From Cephalotus follicularis (Eukaryota > Streptophyta > Magnoliopsida > Oxalidales > Cephalotaceae), in contig BDDD01000272.1 of the NCBI GenBank assembly GCA_001972305.1, positions 186,001 to 250,000 on the forward strand: a stretch of 64,000 nt of DNA. Reading direction: 5' to 3'. This document shows, one piece after another, positions 11,519-21,754 of the stretch. How positions within the stretch are numbered: the stretch's first letter is position 1; every line of letters starts with the position of its first letter. The position numbers and the translations under genes are program-made. Under the pieces are notes generated by a model. It was not told where the DNA came from. It saw nothing but the letters and a program-made list of their open reading frames with translations, and did not search any database.

Positions 11519-11990
11519 TACATGCCCCCAGTACGCACCCCGCATTAGATTTAGGGGATCTCCCCAAGTGGCAATGAGATACTCCACCCTTCCTATACTC
11601 AGAAGCAAGCATAACGTGCGAAGTCTATATGGTTTCACTAATGCACCATGAAAGTGAACCTACGACTTGGAACATTTTTGTCACATGAAGTAAGGTAGTC
11701 GTTCTCATAGCCCCAGGCACGACATCCAGCCCTTTGAGTGACAGGGCACCATATATGTATGCAGATAATAATTTAAACTGATATGATAATAGGATAAAAT
11801 GCATACAGCTTGCCACAGATAATACAAATTTGCATAGTGTAACATGAATGGAATTTAGACTGTATTTTTAAAGAGTAATGTACATATATAATCAACCACC
11901 TAATGGTTTACAAGTTCACCCTCTATCTAACATGCACAGGCAAGGGAACCCCGGTCTCACCTGCAATTCAAACAAATTTAGTTACGCTAT
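11519..11990 (-). mobile_element. copia LTR fragment, same family as copia A, minus strand
   Basis: The reverse complement aligns with the first half of the copia LTRs at 8188 and 58811, with diverged blocks around TTCCAAGTCGTAGGTTCAC, GACTTCGCACGTTATGCTTG and GTGCCCTGTCACTCAAAGGG. It is cut on the left at 11518 by the minus-strand LTR-like block. Divergence is greater than between the other two copies, so it is older. Confidence 0.65.
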
Positions 11991-12008
11991 CTTTTTATCC
12001 AAGGGATC

Positions 12009-12163
12009 ATGGATAGAGGAGATTTTTATCTTAAGAGTGTCACCTTAGAGGTGAACATAGAAGATCCACTAACCAAAGCTCTCAGCAGCTTAACTTCCGA
12101 GAATCGTTGCAGGGCGATGGATTTGAATTTTAGGTCCTTGTGGCTTGAGGGCCAAGTGGGAGC
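12009..12163 (+). pseudogene. pol: copia RNase H terminal fragment
   Basis: The codons match the last 50 or so residues of the copia A polyprotein (DPLTKALSS, then SLWLEG before AAGTGGGAG). The frame is open here and runs on meaninglessly into the neighbouring LTR-like sequence. It lies head to head with the minus-strand copia LTR fragment at 11519-11990, so the two cannot be parts of one undisturbed element. Confidence 0.75.
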
Positions 12164-13753
12164 ACAGTGTAACCATGCTCTGGCGTTTAATAGTCTCGAG
12201 TGCATATATATATACTACAATTTTTAATGGGAACGGTGCCTGCACACGAAGACGCCATACTTGCTATGCATCTGAGCACACTTTACACCAAGCTCTCCAC
12301 TGTGACGGCGCTAAGCTCTCCACGCATGCATCCTCAGCATGCAACGCCGTCGAGCACTGTCCAGAGCATGTATGTGCCATGGCCACCCAAGCATTCCATG
12401 GCACCAAGCTCTTCACCGTGAGTGTCTAAGGCGCCAACCATGACTCTCCAGTACCATGTGCTGAATTACCAATAGTACTGCACATGGTTCTCCACTGTTA
12501 TGCCAGAGGTCCCACTGTTAAACGCCCGAGCAGCCATGGCAGAGGTGCTGAGCGTCCATGGTAGAAGTGCCAAGCTCTCCACTACAATGGCGCCGACCAC
12601 GCCAAAGTGCCGGGGATGCCGTTGTCCTTTGTACGAGTCTCGTCCAGTGCTAAAAGCCAGAGGACACAAGCCGAGGTGCCCAGTGCCGAGGGGAGCCATG
12701 CCTGTGCCCGAGGTGCGCCGAGGTGCCAAGGTGCGGAGGATGCCATTGTCCTCTGCACGCGTCCCGCACCACTGCAACGCCCGAGGACACTATGTGCGGA
12801 GTACACCATTGTCCTCTTCCATGTGTCCCGTCCACTGGCATAGCTCTTGGGACGCACCAGTGCCATTACCGAGGACATTGCTGAGGACGCACTAGTCTTG
12901 TGCGTCCAAGGAAGCCATGCCATGCATCCCAAGCATGGCATAGTGCATGAGCTCTCCACTTTGGCGCCCCTGAACTCTCCTCGGTCGTACGCCGAGGATG
13001 CGCCAGAGCAGAGCACCAGAGCAACGCCAGTGTATACAATACCCATGAGCCTCCCTTGCATGCCATGATTCCAAACAGTGTCCAGAGCATGCATACCATG
13101 CATATGTCATCCCTTGCCTTAATGTTGAACTCTCTTGGAAACGCTGAGATCTCCTCTTCCCTGGCATGCGTCCAAAATGTGCCATGTATATAACAGTGCT
13201 CCGCATGCATTCATTGCATGCGAGCAAGCACGATGCAAAGTGAAAGTATGCATACACCCGAGTCATGTGTCGAGCGTGCCCTGTGTCTAGGGTCCCATGC
13301 ATACATCTAGGACGTGTGTGCCCTTGCATGCATCTCTGGCTACAGATATCGGGGATGGCAATAATGAAAAAGGGATTATTTTAATAGAAATAATGATAAG
13401 TGCAGTGATAAGTGAAATATATATAGGGATGATAAGTGTAGAATAAAATAGTATAAATGTAGTGAAGTAATAAAGGCAGACCTCCATGTAGAGTGATAAT
13501 GTAGTGTCATTGTACTGTTAATGTATTGTGAATGTACTGTAATGTAGTGTTGATGTAGTGTCAATGTACTGTACTGTGCCTGATCACCAATTGAGATGAG
13601 CTGACTGATCACCGACTGAGATGAGCCGTCAGATCACCAATTGAGATGAGATAACTGATCACCGATCGAGATAAGCCACAGTGACTGAATGCTATTGTTA
13701 CTGTCACTGTCACTATTACTGTTACTGTTATCGTATAGCGTACATGTTCCTCT
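12164..13753. mobile_element. motif-rich LTR-like sequence, truncated on the right
   Basis: Starts near TGTAACCATGCTCTGG, just after a copia purine tract. It is non-coding: the long minus-strand open frames come from GC-rich repeats. From 12240 to 13330 it is packed with CCGAGGAC/GTCCTC, GCCGAGGTGCC, GCATGC and CTCTCCAC words. From 13340 it becomes AT-rich with TGTACTGTAATGTAGTG repeats and a 25-bp tandem repeat. It ends where the minus-strand LTR at 13754 begins. The motif matches that LTR, so the two are probably related. Confidence 0.4.
13582..13681 (+). repeat. 25-bp tandem repeat, four copies
   Basis: Units start at 13582, 13607, 13632 and 13657, each beginning GATCACC and containing GAGATGAG or GAGATAAG. 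Units 1 and 3 resemble each other more than 2 and 4, suggesting a 50-bp higher-order duplication. Confidence 0.85.
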
Positions 13754-16168
13754 TGTCATAACCCGTTCCCGCTCTACTATGGGACATGTGTCCTACCGGG
13801 GATGGCACTCCTCTGCCAACAACTCTATCAGCTCTAACTACTCAAAACAACCCTCAAAGGATCGCTCTAGGGATGTATTACCTGAAAGCCCGAGCATAAG
13901 GGCCTGGCAAAGCGCGTAACATTTGCGGGGCGTAAAAGGACAGGGGACAAAAGGAACCTGAGGACTCAAACTCCCCATTCCATTAAGTCACCACTACCTT
14001 GTCCAAGGACTCCAAAACACACCGTATGGATTAACATATGAGGAGGACGTTTATGATATCACACAAACACAACTAAAGACTAAGATCTGCTCAACATCTA
14101 TGGACACACTTGTCCTCGGCTCATTCTCATCTGCTATGCTCCAGGGAAAGTTCCTCAACAACACTTAACATTAGAATCTAAATGCGCAAAGTAACTAAAC
14201 CTAAACTACTGTTGCTCTATAGCTTCAAGTCATCCTCGGACCTTTCTCTTTCTTGGATCCTCTCACTTTATCCTGAGGACTCCTTCTCGGCCCCATACAA
14301 CAAAAGGCCCAATAACGCCCGAGGACATCATGTTTCCTCGGGTAAAACCTCTTAAGGTTAAACCGTCATCCCATGCCGTACTCTACTATCCCCTGGTATG
14401 CTGTCTTCTACTATGCTATCCGAGGACTCCCTAGCTCGACATGATAACAAAAAACTCATAACATAAAACATTCCTCAAGACAGAAGACAAAACTAATCTA
14501 CTAACTTAGAACATTAAAATCTTTCTTGAAAGTGTGAAATCATTACATGATTATCCTCTGACAAAACATACATTGCCTTCTCTGCTCGGCAAAAGAAAAC
14601 ATAACTTTCTTGATTTAACTTATCAAAAACAAAAGTAATAGCTCTCGGCTGACGTCCCGAGGTGCCGAGCTCAAAAAAAAAAACTTTACTGAACTTTCTT
14701 TTGCTGGGTTGGAGGATCTCCTCTTGCTAGTTTATCTGCAAAACAACCTGTGAGGGGATTAGTCCAATTGACTCAGTGATTTAGAACAAAACATCCTCTG
14801 GTATATTCTCTAAAAAGGAATGTGCTGAAGAAAGCTTACTATGAACATAAATGAGATCCCAACTGGGGAAAGAACTATAAACAATAATATGTCATGTCAT
14901 ACAATAAAGAAAAGCTCAAAGTACTTGAAAAACTTACTCTTTCTATGCTTAGCTAATACTAGAGTGCTATGAAACTCAATAAAATTCAAGAAAACAACCG
15001 TTAAAAAGAGTCCTCTGTAAGGGTGTCCTTCTCTGCTAAAATGCCGAGGAGAATGACTAAGTTGGAAACTAGCTTTTCTCTTCTATGATTTGCTTTGCTA
15101 TTTACATAATATAGTTACCAAGTTGTAGTGGCCTGAGCTGAGCTGATCTTTGGCCTTAGCCATAACTAGGCAGCTTACCTGTCGAGAACCCTCGTTCTCC
15201 TCTGTGCTTACTTGAGCACTGAAAAGAGTAACCGAGGACTAGCTCCTCCACTTGAAAACCTACTAAAGTCTCTATTCTCTATTCTTAGGTAATTTAGCTC
15301 TGTTGTACTCAAACCGCTTTACACTGTCCTAGCAATAGTGTCAACAAGATGCAAGTATGGAACCCGGGGACAGACTCGCTCGTCTTCTTATCCTAGTGAT
15401 GAGGAGTCCGAGGACGTAAGAGCTATGTACATGTGTACTCTCCTAGCCACAGTGTAAAGAAGATCCATGTATGGAACCTGGGGGCAGACTCACTCAACAA
15501 CCCATCTTAAAGAATGGTTAAGCCGAGGAGGGGGGTGAGCACGTACTGTTACCACTCAGGAAAATGACTAATCACTTGGAACAAAGTTTGAGCTCTAATG
15601 CTCAGAATCACTCCACTCACAAAGGAGATTTACATAAAACATTAGGGAAAACAACTCCCAGCAAAAACTCACTTACTCCTCTGAAAAGAAAACAGGAAGA
15701 GACTCATCAAGAAATATCAATAAGGATTAAAACAACTTATAAGGAAAGGATGTCCCACTCACAGTTCTTGCTACTTCCTTTTTCTGCTACGTTCCTATGC
15801 TGGCTTGAGTGCTTCACTTCATTCTTCTCTTCTGCTTCTTCCTCGGCCATGCTCAGGAAGGTTCAAACTACTACTGGTTCAGGCGCTAAGGGACGGGGAA
15901 GAAGAAAAAGAAAACCAAAAATCTCTCTCTCTTTCTCTCCCTAACCGGTTGAGGCTAAGGGAAAGAAAATACAAACCAAGAAAATATCTTTACTAAACCC
16001 ATCTTAAGCCATCATTTGCCTTGAAAATTGTAATCTTCCTCAACAAGCTTTGCTCTTTAGTCCTCAAACATTCTAAAATCTCACTTAAGCCTTGGCTCAT
16101 ATATGCTCATCTTGATCATAACTATACTTAAGCCCAAATGAAATCATGCTAGGTTATGGGGCATTACA
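13754..16168 (-). mobile_element. gypsy LTR, minus orientation, with CCGAGGAC motif array
   Basis: Read on the minus strand it starts TGTAATGCCCC at 16168, directly after a polypurine tract (16169-16184 on the plus strand, AAGTAGGGGAGAA reversed), and ends GGGTTATGACA at 13754. It is therefore a 3' LTR of 2415 bp. A GA-rich leader lies at about 15900-15950. At least a dozen CCGAGGAC or GTCCTCGG words (for example near 14110, 14230, 14320, 14420, 14665, 15235, 15405) are scattered through it. No coding sequence. Confidence 0.75.
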
Positions 16169-16859
16169 TTCTCCCCTACTTAAGAAATTTTGCCCTCAAA
16201 ATTCTTCAAGTCAAGCTATGGGAAGAACTATTCTATCATCTCTGGCTTCCCTACAACTCTTCTTAAACTAAAACAAATACTATAACTTAACTTATCCTAC
16301 TAAAAAGGAAACTCAAATGCAAGGTCTCACCTGGTGTTATATCTGGAGCTGTTATGTCCTCTCCTCTGGCAAGAGAGAAAACTCTCGTTATAGGTCCTGG
16401 TCTGCTTGGAGGTCTGCCACTACCTGTTCTGGCCGTACTGCTCTGAGGTGTAGAGAAGCTTGCTCTCAGCACTGCCAACTGCTGACATGGTCATGTTACT
16501 CCGCTGCTCGTAGTCTGCTTCTCTACTGGGGCTGCCACTGGAGTCATTGCTTCACTAAGAGATTGCTGAGGACAATCTCTCTTTATGTGCCCAACCTTGG
16601 CACACTTGTAGAATCCAGAACTTCCTTTCATGCATTCTCCCGAATGCAAATTGCCACAAACTCCACATTGAGGTTGCCTGTTGCTCTAATAAGAACTCCC
16701 TAATACATTTCTGGTAACTGTGGCAGTCTGTGTCTGCTGAGATGCTCCACCTCTAACGTTGCCCGAGGACTGAGGTCCCCACTGCTTCTTAACTTTGGAG
16801 GGATTCTCTGCTTCTTCGGATTGGTACACAGATCTCTTCCGGCCTTGCTCTTTACGCAT
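16169..16859 (-). pseudogene. gag: gypsy gag/protease remnant upstream of the minus-strand LTR
   Basis: On the minus strand about 16690-16500 encodes a Cys/His region (CGVCGNLHSGEC, then YKCAKVGHIKRDCPQ), a Tekay-type double zinc knuckle whose second unit has lost its first Cys. Then 16478-16287 reads through RVFSLARGED and APDI, the start of the protease-like region. The rest of pol is missing: the next recognisable sequence is the polypurine tract at 16169. The 5' side is cut at 16859 by another LTR. Confidence 0.7.
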
Positions 16860-18546
16860 TGTAACGCCCGGTATTTTCCTGGATGTAATATTTCTATTTA
16901 TGATGTAATCATTAATCTTGATTTAATAAGAATGTTGAGTTTCGACTCGAAAGATGCTTAAAACCCTAATTACGGACTTGGAAATGGAATGTGTATGTTA
17001 AGCTTGAAACGACAACGTTCTGGGAGAAAGACATCGACGTCTTTTGGAAAGACGTCGACGTCTTTGTGGGCTAGGGCACACGTGATTGCATGGGCATGCA
17101 CGTCGACAACTGAAGAAGGCATCGACGCCTTCTTACAAAACGCAAAAGACATCGACGTCATGGGAAAGACATCGACGCCTTTGTGAGAATGGCCAGCACG
17201 TTCTTCGTAGGCAGAAATAACATGCAAGGAGGATTATTTAAGGGCCTTACCTACCGCCTTTTTGAGTGCGATTCGACGTGTTAACCATGTCTGCGTATTG
17301 CCAGGAATGGCCAGAACATGTCCTCACATGTAACATGCAAGGATTGATGCCATCCTAACATGCAATCTGCAAAGGAAGATTAGAATATGAAAAAGAATAG
17401 GCAGAAAGAGAGAAAGTGGGAGAGATTTCGGGAGTAGCTGTCCAATGACAGAAGAAATGTGTTAGGTGGGAGGAATCTGCATAAGAACTACCCTCCCTAC
17501 CTATCTCTCTCGTTTTATAACACCAGAAGAGAGAGAGAGAATTGGACAGTGTGTATTCCTCCATTGTTGAGTTCTTGGAGCTTGGAGCTTGGAAACACTG
17601 GTGCAGCTTCGGGACGGACCTAGAGAGGCTGCTGTGACTTCTTAGAGTACTAAAAGAGGTGGAGTTTAGATTTCTAACTTGAAATCAAAGGTAGGGGAAA
17701 GTGGTGGATTTATATGTGCATTTTAAGTTCTAAGTTAATGTATAGCATGGTGGATTGCATGTTAATGATTGGATTGAAATTCTGGACTTGCTATAGTGTC
17801 ACTGTGATGCACTAAATTGATCTTGCATGTAGGATTACATGAATTTGTGTGTGGGAATGGATTTGATAATTGCCTGGCGTGTTAAAACCGTGAAAACCCC
17901 GTTCTGTGTGGTAAAAGACATCGACGTCTTTGTAGAAGACGTCGACTTCTTTTCTGGGAGATCGTTGAACTGTGATGTCTACTTCAGATGGCCATTTTAG
18001 CCACTTGGAATTACCTGTTTGATTTCGGGTGGATGTTATGGTTGTATACATATTAACCAGTAGCATACCTTATACGTTTATGGAGTGAGATTCGTGGTTA
18101 TGATGGATTAAAATTTGATGTGCTTTTTAAAAGAGTAATTAAATTATTTAATTACCTGAGAATTCTATTTTGAAATTTTGAAATCTTATTATCTTTTAAA
18201 TTAACGTTTACCGCTTTTACATTTTATATTCTATAACCGTACTGAAGTTTGCTCAGTCGCGTTTTTCTTTCTATGTGGCAGGTTATCAGGAGCATTCGGG
18301 GCATGTGTGATGAGAGATTTACCCCTATGGCAGAGGATCATTTAGGAGTTTGATCCTATTGAATAATAATTGTTTTATGGTCGCATGTGGACCGAAGTTA
18401 TAAATAGGTTTTTTTATTTTTATTTTGAACTTGTGTTAAGGATTATGTGATTTCAGTTTTTGAACCACTGCGTTATTGAATAAAAGTTAATTCATGTCTT
18501 AATGAGTTTTATAAGTATGTCCTATGAACACTCCCACCAATAGGGA
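16860..18546 (+). mobile_element. gypsy LTR with GACGTCGACGTC palindromes
   Basis: Begins TGTAACGCCCGG. Three palindrome pairs (17033-17177) lie in U3, then a GA-rich leader near 17400-17550, the conserved leader block ending AAAGGTAGGGG (17647-17698), another pair (17920/17941), and a 3' part (18080-18546) nearly matching 39270-39720 of the gypsy C LTR. Its start does not resemble that LTR, so it is a mosaic of two LTR types. No duplication was found, and the 3' end is cut by the minus-strand LTR at 18547. Confidence 0.7.
17033..17177 (+). repeat. palindrome cluster, type AAAGACGTCGACGTCTTT
   Basis: The perfect 18-bp palindrome AAAGACGTCGACGTCTTT lies at 17048-17065. Core starts are 17033/17054, 17102/17121 and 17151/17171: three pairs with inner steps 21, 19 and 20, and pair-to-pair distances 69 and 49. 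A further pair lies past the leader at 17920/17941. Confidence 0.85.
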
Positions 18547-18977
18547 TGTCAAAATATATATAACGATCATTTTCCAAAACTCAAGTATCAAAATACTTGT
18601 AACAATACACTATAGTAAAACCCAGCTATTTGAACTACATTCAAATACCACAAAATACATATTTGTATATCAGTTCGCAATCTCTCGAAAGCCATTTTCG
18701 CAATCCTTTTGGAAACCATTTTCCAAACAACTAATGATTTTAATAAACCATTAACCAAACACATTTTCACAATCCTTTTGGAAACCATTCTCACAATCTT
18801 TCGAGAATATGTACATATCTCAAAACGTACATTTCACATAAAGTAATTATTTATGTAAATCACATTTGCACTTCCAAAAAGGGTAAAACATTTCACAATC
18901 CTCAATAACCAACTTGAAATACAATTTAACACAGTACAATATGCACACATATTCTCACAATGCAAAACGATCCCAAA

Positions 18978-19465
18978 CAGTCGGCTGTTTCTCACCGACA
19001 GTCGGCTGTTCTCCTTCAACAGTCGGCTGTCCCACACTTGGCAGTCGGCTGCCCTTAACCACCAGTCGGCTGCCCTCCTTGGCAGTCGGCTGTCCCTTGC
19101 CAATAGTCGGCTGCCCTCCTTGGCAGTCGGCTATCCCACACTTAGCAGTCGGCTGCCCTCTTCAGGTAGTCGGCTGGTCCAATACAATACACATTCCTTG
19201 CTGCTACCTGTGTCAGTATACCTGGTAGGGTGACACGTGGACAGTCGGCTGTTACCCAAAACAGTCGGCTGGACCACCCACAGTCGGCTGCCTTCCTCTG
19301 GCAGTCGACTACCCAATCAACAGGAACAAACCTGCAATTCCAGGCACAAACAGTCGACTGGCTCCAATGCCCAGTCGGCTGTTCTCCTTGGATAGTCGGC
19401 TGTTTCTCACGAACAGTCGACTGCTAGCCTTGGACAGTCGGGTATCCTCCCTGGACAGTCGACTG
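18978..19465 (-). repeat. phased array of 20 CAGTCGRCTG sites
   Basis: Sites start at 18978, 18999, 19020, 19042, 19063, 19083, 19104, 19124, 19146 and 19167, then 19242, 19262, 19281 and 19302, then 19351, 19372, 19393, 19414, 19435 and 19456. Steps within blocks are 19-22 bp, mostly 21. The 10-bp site is conserved while the spacers of about 11 bp are different, pyrimidine-rich sequences. Three sites are the perfect palindrome CAGTCGACTG (19351, 19414, 19456). Confidence 0.9.
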
Positions 19466-20001
19466 CCCCTACGGGCAGTGCCCAAAAACAGAAGCAAAAC
19501 ACACACTTCAATCCACATTTAAACCATTCAAAACCACAAACACTATCACCACAACACATATCCATGCTTCTATCACAATATCACATATGCATTTCACTCA
19601 TAACATCATTATAAATGACTTTGAATCACAAATATAGCTTTCCCCTACCTTAGAACTCCAAGTTAGGAGTTGCAATCCACCTCTTTAAGTCCTAGATCCG
19701 AGGTCCTTGCACCTTCAAACGTGTCCAGCAGCCTTCCACGAGTCCGGCTCCTCCACTAGTCTGAGCCTCCAAGCCACGGTTCAACACCAAGCTCCGTATG
19801 TCCTCCACATGCACACACACTTTCACTCTCAAACTCACCTTGAAACACACTTGAATCACAGAGGAAGATGGAGATTGAGGAGAGGAAGTTGTGTTTTTAT
19901 CAAGGAGACCCGGCCCCCCTCTCTGCCTTATGTCCACAAATGCCAAAACACCCTCTTTTCATCACTTAAAGGCTGACAGCACGTGGCTGTCTGGCGCATG
20001 G

Positions 20002-20133
20002 CAGTCGGCTGCCATGGCATGGTAGTCGACTGTTTCTGTCGACACTCAAAACAGCCGGCTGCTTCCTCACAGCAGCTGGCTGCCACCATCACCAGGGGAG
20101 TCCAGTCGGCTGCCTCCCTGTGGCAGTCGGCTG
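20002..20133 (-). repeat. three pairs of CAGTCGRCTG sites near the LTR start
   Basis: Starts at 20002/20023, 20052/20073 and 20103/20124: each pair is 21 bp apart and the pairs are 50-51 bp apart. Variants include CAGCCGGCTG and CAGCTGGCTG. This is the U3-side cluster of the minus-strand LTR. Confidence 0.88.
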
Positions 20134-20364
20134 CCCCCTGAACCAAAAGCACACTAACACACTTTTTCTTCCAACTTTCAACACACCAAGGGGAAAAACA
20201 CAATTCTCATTAATTTCACGTATAAAATTACATTTAAAAATGCAATATTACACCTTAACGAAAATCCCGGGCGTTACAATTTTCCAATTTACAATGTTAG
20301 CAATTTGTGTAAGAGATGTTAAGGTTATTGCGTGGATGTAAAAATGCAAGAAACTGGCCTAAGT

Positions 20365-20510
20365 GTTGATGCCTAGGATCAAAGCGCTGACGCCAAGGGA
20401 TGCATTTGCGTGTGTAAGAGACAGGCACACAAAGCGTCGATGCCAAGAAGTAGCGTCAATGCCAATGAGTGAAAATGGCTTAAGCGATGACGCAATGGGT
20501 AAGCGTCGAT
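20365..20510 (+). repeat. palindrome cluster, type AAGCGTCGACGCTT, U3 of gypsy B 5' LTR
   Basis: Pairs at 20365/20386, 20436/20455 and 20486/20505, with inner steps 21, 19 and 19 and pair distances 71 and 50. This is the same layout as the 3' LTR, although many individual sites carry CpG transitions. Confidence 0.82.
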
Positions 20511-21290
20511 GCTTAATGGCGAATCTCAGTCACGTTTAAACACTGACAGAAACATGTGCAAGAGGCCAGGTTGAGGCCACTTTTCAGGCACCTTAACATG
20601 CAATTTGAGACGTGTTGGACATGCTATCACGCCACCTGCATGCATCCTGACTACTAGCCTTCAGTGACTGAACTGGAAGGAGGTATGTGACACCTTTGTG
20701 TCATGCACATGAGAGGGGAGAAGGCAGAATCTGCCATGCATGCGGCAGAAGAAGGAAAGAGAGAGAGGTGAACGCTTCACACCATAAAACGTGTTCCTCT
20801 TCTCCTCCTTCGTACGCTATCTGGAGAGAAAGAAAGAACAAGAGAAACAGAAGGAGATCATAGAAAGAAACAGTGAAATATCAGGAGAGAGAGAGGAGAA
20901 GGAGAGAAACCATTCCTCCATTGTTAAGCCAACTTGGAGCTTGGAGTTGGAAACTGGACTGGAGCAGCTGGGCCTGGTAGAGCTAATGGGGAACTCAGAC
21001 ACTACTGTTCGAGGACTAAAAGTGGTGAAGTTTCAAATTCCTAACTTGGAACGAAAGGTAGGGGATTTATACTTGCATATTTGAGTTCAAGAATAGTGTT
21101 TTATCATTGATGAAATGTATGGTTTTCCTGGACTGTGAACTGTGATGTGATGCCATGGTTACTGTTAAATGATAACATGCCATGCATGTCGAATATTGAG
21201 TGAATATTGAACTAGAATGCATGTACCCTTGATTGATTTCCCCGGGTATTGTGTTAAACATGGAAGAAGATGTTCCTGGACTGCGTAAAC

Positions 21291-21580
21291 GTCGATGCTT
21301 AAGATGGAAGCGTCGATGCTTAGACCTGTTATACGAAGAACACATACCGATTTCACGATAAATGTCGACGCTTAGAGAAAGCGGCGATGCCCTGTTTGGA
21401 TATATGCGTAAAGGTGGAGACATGGACGTTGACGCCAGAGGTCCTACCTCAAAGCGTCAACGCCAAAGTGGTAACCGTCGACGCTTACGGATCCTAACCT
21501 TGAGACGTCGACGCCCAAGACATGTATTGACGCGTAAGGTTCTGGAGTAAGCTCTGACGCTAAGGATGGAAGCGTCGACA
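21291..21580 (+). repeat. second palindrome cluster, gypsy B 5' LTR
   Basis: Cores at about 21291/21312, 21364/21383, 21428, 21456/21477, 21507 and 21553/21574. The pairs step by 19-21 bp. The cluster lies downstream of the leader block, in what may be a leader intron. It ends at the foreign segment. Confidence 0.8.
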
Positions 21581-21715
21581 TTTAGAGGACATAGTGGGTC
21601 TGGTTTGGGGTATCATGGTGCTATGGGTTTTGGATTGATTGTGACTTTTGTTTTACTGTTAACGATTTCGATTACAGGTTAGCGGTGAGCTGTGGTTTGT
21701 TGTTTTTTTGTCTGT

Positions 21716-21754
21716 TTTATTTTTATTTTTATTTTTATTTTTATTTTTATTTTC
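21716..21754 (+). repeat. (TTTTTA)n microsatellite
   Basis: About six TTTTTA units in the GT-rich left part of the foreign segment. Confidence 0.9.

Larger units (their letters stand above)
18547..20278 (-). mobile_element. gypsy LTR with CAGTCGRCTG palindromes, minus orientation
   Basis: Read on the minus strand it starts TGTAACGCCCGGGATTTTC at 20278 and ends TTTTGACA at 18547: 1732 bp with TG...CA ends. It has the same order as the plus-strand LTRs: three palindrome pairs (20124 to 20002), the conserved leader and GTAGGGG donor-like block (19692-19640), then a long array (19465-18978). The sequences beside the two ends do not match, so a simple insertion duplication is not preserved. Open frames across the array are translations of the repeat. 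Confidence 0.75.

Noticed and set aside
12582..13103. 173-codon minus-strand open frame and overlapping frames up to 13329
   Set aside because: Many overlapping frames on both strands in GC-rich motif repeats; no recognisable domain.
18914..19228. Open frame with repeated Val-Gly-Cys-Pro runs, and similar minus-strand frames
   Set aside because: Direct translations of the 21-bp phased array, in both strands; no start context or homology.
18978..19465. CRISPR-like array of short repeats and spacers
   Set aside because: Plant nuclear context, 10-bp palindromic sites with 11-bp spacers, no cas genes, and the array lies inside an LTR.
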